A stretch of 64,000 bases of DNA from Sceloporus undulatus (taxonomy: Eukaryota; Chordata; Lepidosauria; Squamata; Phrynosomatidae). The position numbers were made by a program, and so were the translations under genes. Under the pieces are notes generated by a model that searched no databases, was not told the origin of the DNA, and worked only from the letters and a program-made list of their open reading frames with translations. The stretch spans positions 2,030,619-2,094,618 of the forward strand of contig NC_056530.1 in NCBI RefSeq assembly GCF_019175285.1. The letters are read 5' to 3'. This document shows, piece by piece, positions 28,106 to 37,452 of the stretch (position 1 is its first letter; the number at the start of each line of letters is the position of its first letter).

Positions 28106-28385
28106 GTTCCCCCTGCCCTTCGTCCGCCCTACCCAGCTCCCTCAGCCCCAGGACCCCCTCGCCATCCTCACCGCCTCCGGAGAAAGAAAAGGAGAGGGAA
28201 CGCTCTCCAGAGGAGGAGAAGCGAAGACGCCTTCCCAGAATTCCCTCCTGGTACTTTCCGGTCGGAAACAGCTGCACAGCCGCGCCACTCTCTCCGCGCA
28301 TGCGCCCCGAAGCTGGGGCGGAGCCTCCTCCTCCTCCCCCTCCCTCCCTGTGATGGGCGGGTCGTTTCTCAGGCCCCATCTTATA
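28106..28385 (-). promoter_or_regulatory. MTFR1L: CpG-rich region, probable MTFR1L promoter and 5' UTR exon
   Basis: CpG density rises sharply here. Sites seen: the NRF1-type palindrome GCGCATGCGCC near 28297, the GC box GGGGCGGAGCC near 28315, and TTCCGG (ETS-like) near 28255. On the - strand a good donor GGCG|GTGAGG lies at 28171-28172, so a 5' UTR exon ending at 28172 could splice to 21581. NRF1 control would suit a mitochondrial protein. The promoter role and exon are inferred from position and composition. Confidence 0.5.
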
Positions 28386-29165
28386 CAGTACTTACCTCAA
28401 ACTCTGGCCCTTTTGGACGTCATCTCCAGAAGCCTCAGCCGTTCGTCTCAGCCCGTAAATGAAGTCCACTCGAGCCGACCTCACCCATCCCCTCTCACAC
28501 CTCCGGCGCACCCCCCCCCCACCCTGACCAACCCCACCCGCTCCCACAACAATACACTGCGCTCAACGGCCTCACGATTTGGCACGACACCATTGCGCCC
28601 TCCGAGTCGGGTGTGCCCGAGCCCCCCCCGGCCCGCGGCCCCACCCCCCCCGCGCTCCACAGCACGACCCACCCCACCACAACCCCCCCCTCCTCGACGC
28701 CCCCGGTGCGCCCGCAACCCACCCACACCCCACGCCCAGCCGGCAAATCCCACAACGACAGCACACCGCCACGCGCTCCAGACTCCGACCAGTCGTCTCC
28801 ACAACTACACAACCCCTAGCTGCCCCTCCCCAGTCCGACCCCCCCTCCCCTCCCCCCCCTCCCACCCCCCCCCCCCCGCCCCCCGCCCCCCCCCCCCCCC
28901 CCGACCCCACCCCGCCCGCCCCGCCCACCGAGCCCACTCCCCGAGCCCACCGCAGCCCCCCGCCCAGGCATACCCCCGCACTTTAACCTCTCAACCCCCC
29001 CCCCCCCCCCATACCCGCAGCCCATCTGCTCATGATAAAACCTCTGCCCCGCTCCTTCTTCAGGTCTTGGACCCACTCTCACACCCACTCCCAGCAGCCT
29101 TAGCCGTCTTCGTCAATAGTTTGGCTTCTGGGCAGATGAAGTCCAAAACAGTTTGGGAACCACTG
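28386..29165. repeat. Extreme C-rich tract flanked by halves of a hAT-like miniature element
   Basis: From about 28500 to 29040 the + strand is nearly all C with scattered A, T and G, including many runs of 7-16 C, so GC skew is extreme. The left edge (CAAACTCTGGCCC, TTTTGGACGTCATCTCCAGA) and right edge (GATGAAGTCCAAAACAGTTT, GGGAACCACTG) match the two ends of the palindromic element at 56079-56214. Either the tract expanded inside one element or it separates two copies. Long proline-rich frames here are composition artefacts. Consensus errors are likely. Confidence 0.6.
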
Positions 29166-29253
29166 CTTTTTACACTGTGTAGTGTAGCTAGCTGAAGTTC
29201 TTTCCCTTGAGAGTCATGAGTTAGGTTATGGCACTACACTAGTCTTCCCCCAA

Positions 29254-29380
29254 ACTGTGTCCTTTAAGGTGTTTTTTGGGACTCAGCCTCCCAGAAGCCC
29301 TCGCCATGTTGGCCAAATAGTTTGGGATTCTTGGAGCTTGAAGTCCAAAATTAAAGGCACAGTTTGGGGCCCCACTCTTA
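29254..29380. mobile_element. hAT-like palindromic miniature element
   Basis: Carries GGGACTCAGCCTCCCAGAAG, TTGGCCAAATAGTTTGGGAT and GGAGCTTGAAGTCCAAAAT, the paired arms of the same family as 41488 and 56079. Confidence 0.6.
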
Positions 29381-30071
29381 AAACGTGGCTGCTCCCCTTT
29401 AAGCGCTGTTTTTTCAAAGTGTTTGGTGAGGAACAATGAAGGTTTGGGTGGAAAATGCACAGTAGCCAACAACATTTACTTCAGTGAAGAAGCAAACGGG
29501 GACGGTTCTCTTGATCCACAGACCACAACATCAACGCTTCACTTCATATATAAACTACAGTTGAACAACACACAGGCATAAACACATGTGTCTTGTGAGC
29601 ACATGTGAGCACTATCACACACATCCAATCACTTTATGCGACGCTCTTTTATGGTTAAAGTGGGATATATAACTTTGCGACGTTCTCTCTATAAGAAATA
29701 ATAATAATAATGATAGCGAATACACAAAGTTCAGTCTCGTTCATTTCCATTTTACTTTCTGTTTACTCCCAGTTGTCGAAATATAAAGCACAACACACCA
29801 CAAGCATTTTGCAATTTCCTATTTTTATTACTAAAAAAAACAGTGCACAGGAGGCAAACACCACTGAGGACATTTTGTGCCATGATACATCCGCGAGGTT
29901 TTGCTAAAACACGCGATAATGCAGCTAACCTGGACATTATTGTTACTATAGGCAGGCTTGCGTTAGTGAAATGTGGGACTTGAATATCTAAATAGTGTAA
30001 AGCCTTTTCTCCTGTTAATTTACACTTATGGTCATACTGAACGACAAAGAGTTCAGTCTAAAACAACACTT
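29381..30071. other. Intergenic stretch upstream of MTFR1L
   Basis: No gene recognised. The part 29610-29690 (ACTATCACACACATCCAATC, CACTTTATGCGACG) resembles the repeat at the right edge of the window (63790-64000). Confidence 0.4.
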
Positions 30072-30304
30072 GGCCTGTTACAGACTGTCCAAAATAAAGC
30101 TGCTTTGGGTCTCTTTGGAGGTATGCTATTTAAATGATGCAGGTCCTAAGAGTCCGGAGGTTGCCACCAAACCACACTCCGTTCCTAAGCCTGGAGTGCA
30201 GCTTTGGTGCCAGTTCCGGACTCTTAGGACCCATGCATCATTTAAATAGCCATACCTCCAAGAGATCTGAAGGCAGCTTTATTTTGGCAGTCTGTAAACA
30301 GGCC
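30072..30304. mobile_element. Palindromic miniature transposon (copy 3)
   Basis: Ends GGCCTGTTACAGACTG and CAGTCTGTAAACAGGCC with the same long inner arms as copies 1 and 2. The 3-bp duplication is not clear (CTT against TTG). Confidence 0.75.
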
Positions 30305-30630
30305 TTGGGATTTTACATATATATCAGAGATAACATTTGGGATTTGGAAGGTAGTGCCACTAGTAAGATACTTAATATGCAAGTATAAAAAAATAAGTTT
30401 TTTAACCATATCACACATTACTGACCACATATTTTGTAATACTTCAAACTCTTCGATGCCACTACCAAACAACACTGTCCCGCATAGCTCTTTTAATTCA
30501 TTTGTTATTGTAACACTGATTAGATCTGAAACGTTCCCAATGCTACACATGAACAATGCAGCATCGGAGAAAGCGAACATCCGGTAGCGAATCCTCTGAG
30601 AACGTAAACGCTTAAGGACAAAAACGCTTT
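30305..30630 (-). other. Unassigned reading frame with protein-like composition
   Basis: A - strand frame stays open for about 110 codons and does not look like any repeat in the window. It includes LRSQRIRYRMFAFSDAALFM, then CSIGNVSDLISVTI and FGSGIEEFEVLQNMWSVMCD. The alternation of strand-like and helix-like segments resembles a longin-type domain, but this is only an impression. I recognise no family. The palindromic transposon at 30072 ends it on the left. It could be an exon, a retrocopy fragment or chance. Confidence 0.25.
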
Positions 30631-33360
30631 ACGTTACTATCATTAAAAAAATAAGAGGCAAAAAGGACAGGGGTTATTTTACTCCGGCCGCAAATGTCAG
30701 AAACTCAGCTTGACCCGTGCTTGATTTAAGGTCAGCCGTCACAAGAACAGAAGGACCGAGAGAAAATAATAACCCACCTCTTTCAATTTTCCTCTCCTGG
30801 AATATCAAACATAGCTATAAAATTCTTGACAATTAGAGACAATATAAATTAGGAAAAGGTTGGCACCAATTCTTTTTTAAAAACCATGTTTAACACTAAA
30901 CTCTTGGCTGGAAACTAGGGCGATGAATGGTCGCAAGAGGTTTCTGTTGACAGCACCGTTGCCTCTTTAGAAAACAGGATCCATTAAGTTCAGTGACATT
31001 TCCTCTCAGGAAAGGAGACACTGTTGCTTTCATTAGTTATGGGTGTTTTTATACTTGTACAAAACCATTTAAAATTATAAAAGGGTGGGCTTGCCTTGGG
31101 CTCCATAGTCTTGGTTAAAAGTCTATGCGAACTGGACAGGAGAGCATCAGACGAAGCTTTTATGATAAGCATCATTTTTCATAAAAATGTCAGGTTTTTA
31201 AGTTTTAAATAAGAAAAATGTTGTGAAAAACAAAACAAAAACATCATTTCAGAACAACACAAAACAGTGGTTTTGAAAAGACAGACATGTTCTTCAAAAG
31301 AGCATAAATGCTATGAGTGTGCGGTTGGTTATGTTATCACAGGCTGAGGAAACTTTGGCTTTCTAAATGTTTTGGATAAATATCCCAATCCCCTACCACT
31401 GGTCATGCTAGCTGGGGTTTTGAAAGAATGCCTGTGGAATTAATGTGACCCCACTATCCCTAAAGCAAAAAAGAGAATGGCAAAATGATGCCATACTTGC
31501 TTTGCATGCACAAATGTTTTACCCAAGCATCTATAGAGAAGCAGGTTTGCAAGTAGCAGAGCAAGAAAGTATCTTAGATTTCAAGAGAGTTGATGCTAGT
31601 CAAGAGTAGACAAAACCAAATGGATGAACAGTCCTCTGTTGTGATAATTATTTAATCACTCCGCAATCATCAAAGCCGCAAACAGCCGCAAAAGCCAAAG
31701 CCCCAAATGTGGAGGGCCCCGTGTACATCTGTTTGTATATATGTACACACGAAATATCTTGGAGGTGGACCCAAAATCTAAGCACCAATCTCATTGATGT
31801 TTATATACACCTTATACACATAGCCTGAAATTTGCATATACCGAACCATTAGAAATCAAAGTGTCACGTCTATGAGCAACCGTGAAAAATATATTTGGCT
31901 TCTGGACTATTTTGGATTTCCGAATTCCAGATAGGGAGGTTCAGCCTGTACGAAGGCTTTTGCCGTCAAGCTCTGCTTAAAAGCTTCTTCAAGAATCTGT
32001 CTGGCTTCTGTTGAAAGCAGGAAGCGTTTTACCTTTGCCCATCTCCACTGGCAACATAATACCTACAAAGCCATGAGCTCTGATGTGCTATAGCTTATGC
32101 CATGTGTTCATTTGTTTGTTTTAAAGAAAAACAATACAGAGGGATTCCTGCTCATAAGCAGCTGGGAAAATATGCTCATTTCTGGATGAATCTGAGATTG
32201 TTCAGACAATCCAACTGGTTGAGCATCACTGAAAAGTCCTTTCAGCAGCTTTACATTTGAACACACACTTTTGGTCTTTAATGCAGGCTTATATTTAAGG
32301 ATTAGACTAGTAACCATAGGCAAAGATGAATTCAATTCAGGGAGATTGAGCAGGCTGGGGGGAGGACGGAGGGCCAATATCTCTCCTCTGCACCAGCAGA
32401 AATGTAGAAGGCTGCTGAAGCATGTAGACTCCAGGAAGCTAGTTAACAAGCTTTTTTGCTTAGGCATTTTTGTGGCTTATTCAAGGCTGGTTTGATTGTA
32501 GAAAAAATATTGCCTAAACAGCACCTCAATGAAGTGCGTGCTCAAGTAACCTTCTCTTCCTAAAGGCAATACTAGAAAAACGTTTATTTGCTTTATGGAT
32601 CAGCTCTGCAAAAGTAAGAACCAAAGAAAGAAAGCAAATGATCTCACTTGGTTGGCTATTTTTTTTCAACGGGTCTAAATTCCCCAGCTCTGTCATGGAA
32701 GAGGGATGGTTGTGTGAACATTGGCTAATGAGAATGAGCAACTAATTTCTGAAATGTTTCATGAAATCATTCAGTCGGATGCAGTTTTTCTGAAATTACC
32801 AAATGTTCCTATCTTTTAGTTTTTGGTATAAAATTTACATGTTTCTTGAAAGATAGGCTAGACACCAAGCAGACAGAAGAAAGCAGAGAGGAGAAGTGGT
32901 ATTGCAGTGCACTGACTGTGATGGTTCCTGGGCCCAGAACGACATAAAGTGGGAAATATCATTTTTAAGAAATGAAGGTATTGGTGAGTTTTAAACAAAG
33001 CCAAGATATTGGGAAAACAAGGACTAACTCTTTTCCTGCTGCTATTTTGATCAATAACTAGCCCTAAACACATTACTCACTTTACACAAGATTATCATGT
33101 GTAGTGGGAGGAAAATTTACAAAAAATAAGCCCAAAGTTGAAACCCTTATACTGTGGGGATAGGTAATTCTTGCTACTAATATCATGTCTCAATTCCAAA
33201 TTCGTTCCCTTCCAAAAAAGCATGGAAGAGCCACAGAAAACTATGAGGCTATTTGTGTGTTGTGCACTTGATCTCTCTGATCTGGTGGTAGGTTTCCACT
33301 CAACTTCCAGCTGGTAGTTTTTGTGCCAATGGAAAATTATGCTTACAAAAGTAAAACTAT
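30631..33360. other. Intergenic region, mostly featureless
   Basis: A Tigger-like remnant lies near 31655-31960 (AAATGTGGAGGGCCCCGTG; GGATTTCCGAATTCCAGATA). A - strand frame at 32108-32467 has no recognisable domain. Nothing else is seen. Confidence 0.5.
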
Positions 33361-33717
33361 GGCGGGTTACGACCGTCATGGGACGTCCTTAGTGATGTCC
33401 CAGTTAAAAAGGGCGTCTCTTCTAGACGCCCCTATCCTGTTACAAACTCTGTCCCTAAACAAATGGTGGCGGCGTTCCACACGGGCACCGCCATTTTGAC
33501 CTCTTGGCCAGCTAGCGTCCAGAGATGTGTTGCGGCGGAAGTGACGCCGCGAAAGTTGTGCCTGCGCTTTGCGGCGCCCATCCGGGGCCCAGGAAGGAGC
33601 GCGATTTCCGTGCTCCTTCCTCACAGTGTCCGGGAGTCCCGCGGTTTAGAACTGCGGCTCCCGGACGCTGCAAGCGGCACCCGCAGAGACGCCGCAATTC
33701 GGCGGTCTGTAAGCGCC
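33361..33717. mobile_element. CpG-rich miniature DNA transposon, 3-bp TSD TAT
   Basis: Starts GGCGGGTTACGACCGTC and ends GGCGGTCTGTAAGCGCC, near-complementary ends flanked by TAT (33358-33360, 33718-33720). The ends resemble those of copies 1 and 3 (GGCCTGTTACAGACTGCC), so it is probably a relative. The interior is packed with CpG, including GCGGCGGAAGTGACGCCGCG and paired arms GGAAGGAGCGCGATTTCCG / GTGCTCCTTCC. Confidence 0.7.
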
Positions 33718-33795
33718 TATATAGATTCAAGAGGCAAAATGCACTGGTGGGGGGAGGCAAATTACTTTTTCACAACTCCTCTGATTATTAGATCG

Positions 33796-33835
33796 ACACA
33801 CACACACACATACACACAAAGAGAGAGAGAGAGCA
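33796..33835. repeat. (AC)n and (GA)n microsatellite
   Basis: A CA run interrupted by one T is followed directly by a GA run. Confidence 0.9.
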
Positions 33836-36464
33836 GCTGGAATGCCAGTCCTATCAACTTTACCTTCCCAAATGTTCCTGTTAATTGTGCAGTAGTTAAG
33901 CATTGCTACAAAACTTATTGCAGAATTTGGATTCTTGCTAATCCTTGGATTTTTTGCTATCTTTATGCAGGGAAAGAAATTAATAAACAGCAGCAATATC
34001 CTAATAGTTAGCTTTTGAAAAAGCTCCAACGGTTGGGTCTGAATTAATTTAGTTCTATGAAGAGGAGTTACAGTAATGCCTTCTGCCATCAACTGAACAG
34101 CCTGAGAATGGCTCTACTCTTGAATGTGCTCAAAATCCCAGGCTAAACTTCAATGTGTTGGGTTTTTCCCCCTCAAAACCAAAAAATCCTGTATTTAGCT
34201 ACTGGACTCACACTCCAGTTGCAGAAAGCAATTATAGAGTAACACCACTGACAGACAGAATACTGCTTACTAACCTCACCAAAAAATTGCTGAATTAAAT
34301 TCTGTAATGCACTGCCGCCTAGTGCATAAGTTTCTGATGGAATGTAAATCCCACACAAGGTTACTTGTAAAATTATGTGGGAAATATAAGAGAAATTGGG
34401 AAATTAGTAACGAAGGGATCACGCTTTGCACATCATTTCTTCCAATAGGTTGTCCCTCTAATGACACAATGACAAAGGCAAACTTTGTGGGCACATTATC
34501 AGGTTGTTTGCCAACTGGCTGCTTTCAGCAGTTTTTGACTGACAACACTTTAGCTTGACAAGAGCACCAAGTGGTAGAATAGAGAAATATGACAATTTAT
34601 GGGGGAAATGAAGGTTGTATTTCAAAACCAATGAAGGTGTGTTGGGGGGGGAGTCACCTTTCCTACCAAAGCTCTTCTCACTTAGTCCATAAACTATAGT
34701 TCTTCAAATTCACCTTTTGGGACAATATAGTTTTCATTATTTTTTCTCTTACAAAGTATGCATTTTACAAGCTTTACAAACACGCTACAGGAAAACATTC
34801 AGGCATATTTCAATCTTCCAACCAAGTAGAGAAAACACATTGTGCATAAAGCCTGTCTCTTCCTGGCTGAAGAACTTTTATCAGATAATCCTAGAGCTCC
34901 ATGATTTAAAGTGTCCTCTGTAAAATAAACTGCTTGTTCAAAGTCCTAAATTTACTGTCTTGTTCCCTCTTTCTTAGGATTTTTAGGTATCTTTATGGTG
35001 TTCCTATCAGATCTTTTCAGGTTTTTACACCAGTGCTTCCCAAACTTTCCAGTCTTCCCGCAGCCATTGAACTGACACGCTTGATGCATCTTCTCACTGA
35101 GGATCAGGGACATTCACACAAGGCACCCCTAGGCCTGATACCCCAAAGTTCCCCTTTGGTCCAGGCACTGCCTGAAAAGATCGGTCAGTGGTCACCAAGC
35201 TATCTCTCAGAAGTCACGCTCCTTTTCTTACTATTGTTAAATTGAGGAATCTTCTCCAGTTTCTTAAGTCTGAAGACTATCATCTGTCATGGATATAATT
35301 GTAAGCAGTGACTTCAGTGCGTAGAAGGGTTAGCATGCAATGGTTACTTTTCTGCCACTTCTGTAACACTTTTTTAAACCTATATCCTAAATATATTCTT
35401 AAGGATTAAGCTTTACGGATTCCACTGGACTTACTTCTGAGTTAACATGCACAGGAGCTTGCCTTATGAGTTGCAATTATACATCTCTTAAGGACTGGGT
35501 CCACTGTGCAACAGATCTTACTTGAGGAGACAAGCAAAGAATTGGTCCCATCAATTAAGGACGGCCCAGAAAAAAAATTGCTCTGGACTACATATAAAAT
35601 TCAAATCTGATCCTTCTCCATGTGCCATAAGTGGTATGAAAGTTTGTAACTTGGCTCTATTGATTAGAGTGCTTCTATTTTACTGGGGAAATGGCAATGC
35701 AAGGCATTTGCATGGGCCAGGGATTAATGAAAGTACAGATTGTTTCTTTTTTGTTAATATCGGGGGGAGGGGTCCTTTGACGCACACACATGACAAGTTG
35801 ATTGTGCTTAGTTTGAGTTACACTTCCACATTTGCCACATTTACATTCAGAGCCTTTTTGGACTTTACTTCCCAGAATACCACATGCTAAGAGACTATAC
35901 TGCTTTTCTGATTCTGGACCCAAATTTCTTTCCCCAAGCTCTGTTTCATGGGAACAGTGAGAACATTTTGTACACACTATAGAAAACATTATGAGGAGAA
36001 GTTACAGTGGCTAAACTCCTTTTGATTCCGCTGTTCCTGACATGCACACAAGTGAAAGAACTAGTCAAGAGCAGCTATTCCAGCTTTCCACCTCTGCCTT
36101 CCTATTTTGTCTTGTTTGTCTGTTCTTCAACCCTTCAGTGCTATGCAGACTGGACTGTGGTTCTCAAACTGGAGCCTGTTGTGAACTTCAAAAAAACTTG
36201 GGATGAATAGTTCCTTTGCGGAACTATCATAAGTTAGAGAAATTCCAGGATTGGGGGGTGTTGGGATTCACATGATTGTGACTATGAATAATTTCTCTGT
36301 TGTGATGAAGGGAAAAAACGTTTATGCCAAAAATGAAACATCCTTAAATATATTTGAATTTGGCAATGACATGATCGTTACGAATGCAGTCCATTCATAC
36401 TGTATGTGCTTTACAAAATAACTTGCAATTTTTAGTTGTATTGACAGTGATTAAAACATATCTA
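33836..36464. other. Region downstream of SELENON, no gene recognised
   Basis: Open frames at 34276-34558, 34934-35245 and 35522-35989 occur on both strands without recognisable domains. A fragment near 35015-35060 (CCAGTGCTTCCCAAACTTTC) looks like a hAT end. Part of this may be SELENON 3' UTR. Confidence 0.4.
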
Positions 36465-36525
36465 GGATCAACAAGGAGGCTCCAGGCCTAAGCCAGGCTT
36501 TCAAAGGAATACCTTGTCATAAAGA
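36465..36525 (-). promoter_or_regulatory. SELENON: Candidate SECIS element in SELENON 3' UTR
   Basis: On the - strand, ATGA (36517-36520) is followed by CAAGG and later by CCTTG and TTGAT (36467-36471). This gives the opposed AUGA and UGAU of a SECIS quartet closed by CAAGG/CCUUG. Above it TTCC can pair with GGAG. An unpaired AAA is followed by a small GCCU/AGGC stem, as in form 2 SECIS. The spacing from AUGA to AAA (15 nt) is slightly long and the lower helix is weak. It lies about 760 nt after the stop. A SECIS is required for this gene; that it is this one is inferred. Confidence 0.35.
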
Positions 36526-37280
36526 AGAAAACTGCCAGAACCTTAGTATCCAAGATAAAGATACAGAAAATTTGATAAAGGATTCTTCTTTGTGTGTGTG
36601 TTGCATCTGTACGCAGCTAAAGCTTGGAAATATTATTTTTGGGGATTACAACTCCCATAACCCCCTAGGAGTTGCTGTCCAAATAATAATAATATTTTTT
36701 TAAAACCCTGCAACCGCACCACCTAAGCAGCCACATAGACATTCATAGGAGTGCAAGACATAAGCAGATTTTACCTATATCATCCATTTTAACTCTGACC
36801 TTGAAGATACCTGTGATCTACCAATATCATCATGAAGCCAAATGGTGCTTTGTAACGTAACATTTCTAAAAGTGTCATTTAACTACAACAGCAATTTTAG
36901 AAATTGTGGAGGGCCAGACTATATCCATTAAGAGAATAGCACCAATTTAATTCAAACTTTGCTTGAGACTTAACTTGTGGTGCGCATCATAGCTTAGGAC
37001 CTATATTCTTATGGAGCATTTGTGCTGCACAAGCCTCAACCTCTGTTGGCAGGCAGCCTGATGACTCTGCTTCAGAGAATTTTCACAGCTCAGCTTCTTC
37101 CAAAGCAATCTTGAAAATAAAATTGTGTAATTGCAGATGACACAGCTCCTATTTCCAAGGGACACTACTTGTCTGGAGTCCTTTCATTCAAGTACAGCAC
37201 TTACTATTCATATTGGGTGCCAGAATAAGAAATCTTGTATCTTTGGTGATCAAACGTACAACAGTGATTTGCTTTTTAGT

Positions 37281-37452
37281 TTAGGTCTGCAGAAATGGTT
37301 TTGCTTTCTCAAGTCCTTCTTTCCGAAACTGGAGGTTGGTTGCTGTCGATGGATCTTCAAAACTGGTAGAAAAAACTAAAGATGCTGCTCTCAACTTCTT
37401 CCGGCTTCATAGAAGTCATATCCAGAAAGTAATTGGCCTTGATGTGGTGGAC
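37281..37452 (-). CDS. SELENON: SELENON exon 12 (last), with a one-base frame excess
   Basis: After TTTCCAG it reads [20 protein letters not shown], then ESSIFSF. One T too many in a run of six T (near 37368-37373) then shifts the frame. Downstream, in the shifted frame, the conserved [17 protein letters not shown] and a TAA at 37281-37283 are plain. The length is 172 where 171 is expected. A homopolymer error in the assembly is the simplest explanation. Confidence 0.9.

Larger units (their letters stand above)
21582..28171 (-). other. MTFR1L: Long 5' intron of MTFR1L
   Basis: Inferred intron from the first coding exon to a proposed 5' UTR exon in the CpG island. It contains two palindromic transposons (22952-23184, 23936-24169), CR1 ends at 22455 and 26294, a BovB-type fragment at 26830-27125, a locally duplicated segment at 24365/25286, and the SINE-derived tandem array at 27385-28105. 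The frames in 23396-23852 overlap on both strands and match nothing I know. Confidence 0.5.

Noticed and set aside
27837-28379. A 180-codon - strand frame in the CpG island
   Set aside because: Low-complexity Gly/Arg/Ser composition running into the SINE-derived array. Better explained as 5' UTR and repeat.
28104-29195. A 363-codon proline-rich frame and several glycine-rich frames on the other strand
   Set aside because: They follow from the C-rich composition: every frame is open, no domain is visible, and the tract is probably poorly assembled.
32108-32467. A 119-codon - strand frame
   Set aside because: No recognisable domain and no splice context; chance is sufficient.
33361-33717. CpG island as promoter of an unknown gene
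   Set aside because: Matched terminal repeats and a TAT duplication show it is an inserted DNA element.
35675-35989. A Cys-rich 104-codon - strand frame
   Set aside because: The Cys pairs (CTKCSHC, CKCGKC) suggest a zinc site, but no family fits. It overlaps a + strand frame and lies in probable SELENON 3' flank.
37141-37200. A second SECIS candidate with ATGAAAGGAC closer to the stop
   Set aside because: The helix is only about six pairs with a bulge and lacks the conserved AA apical loop.
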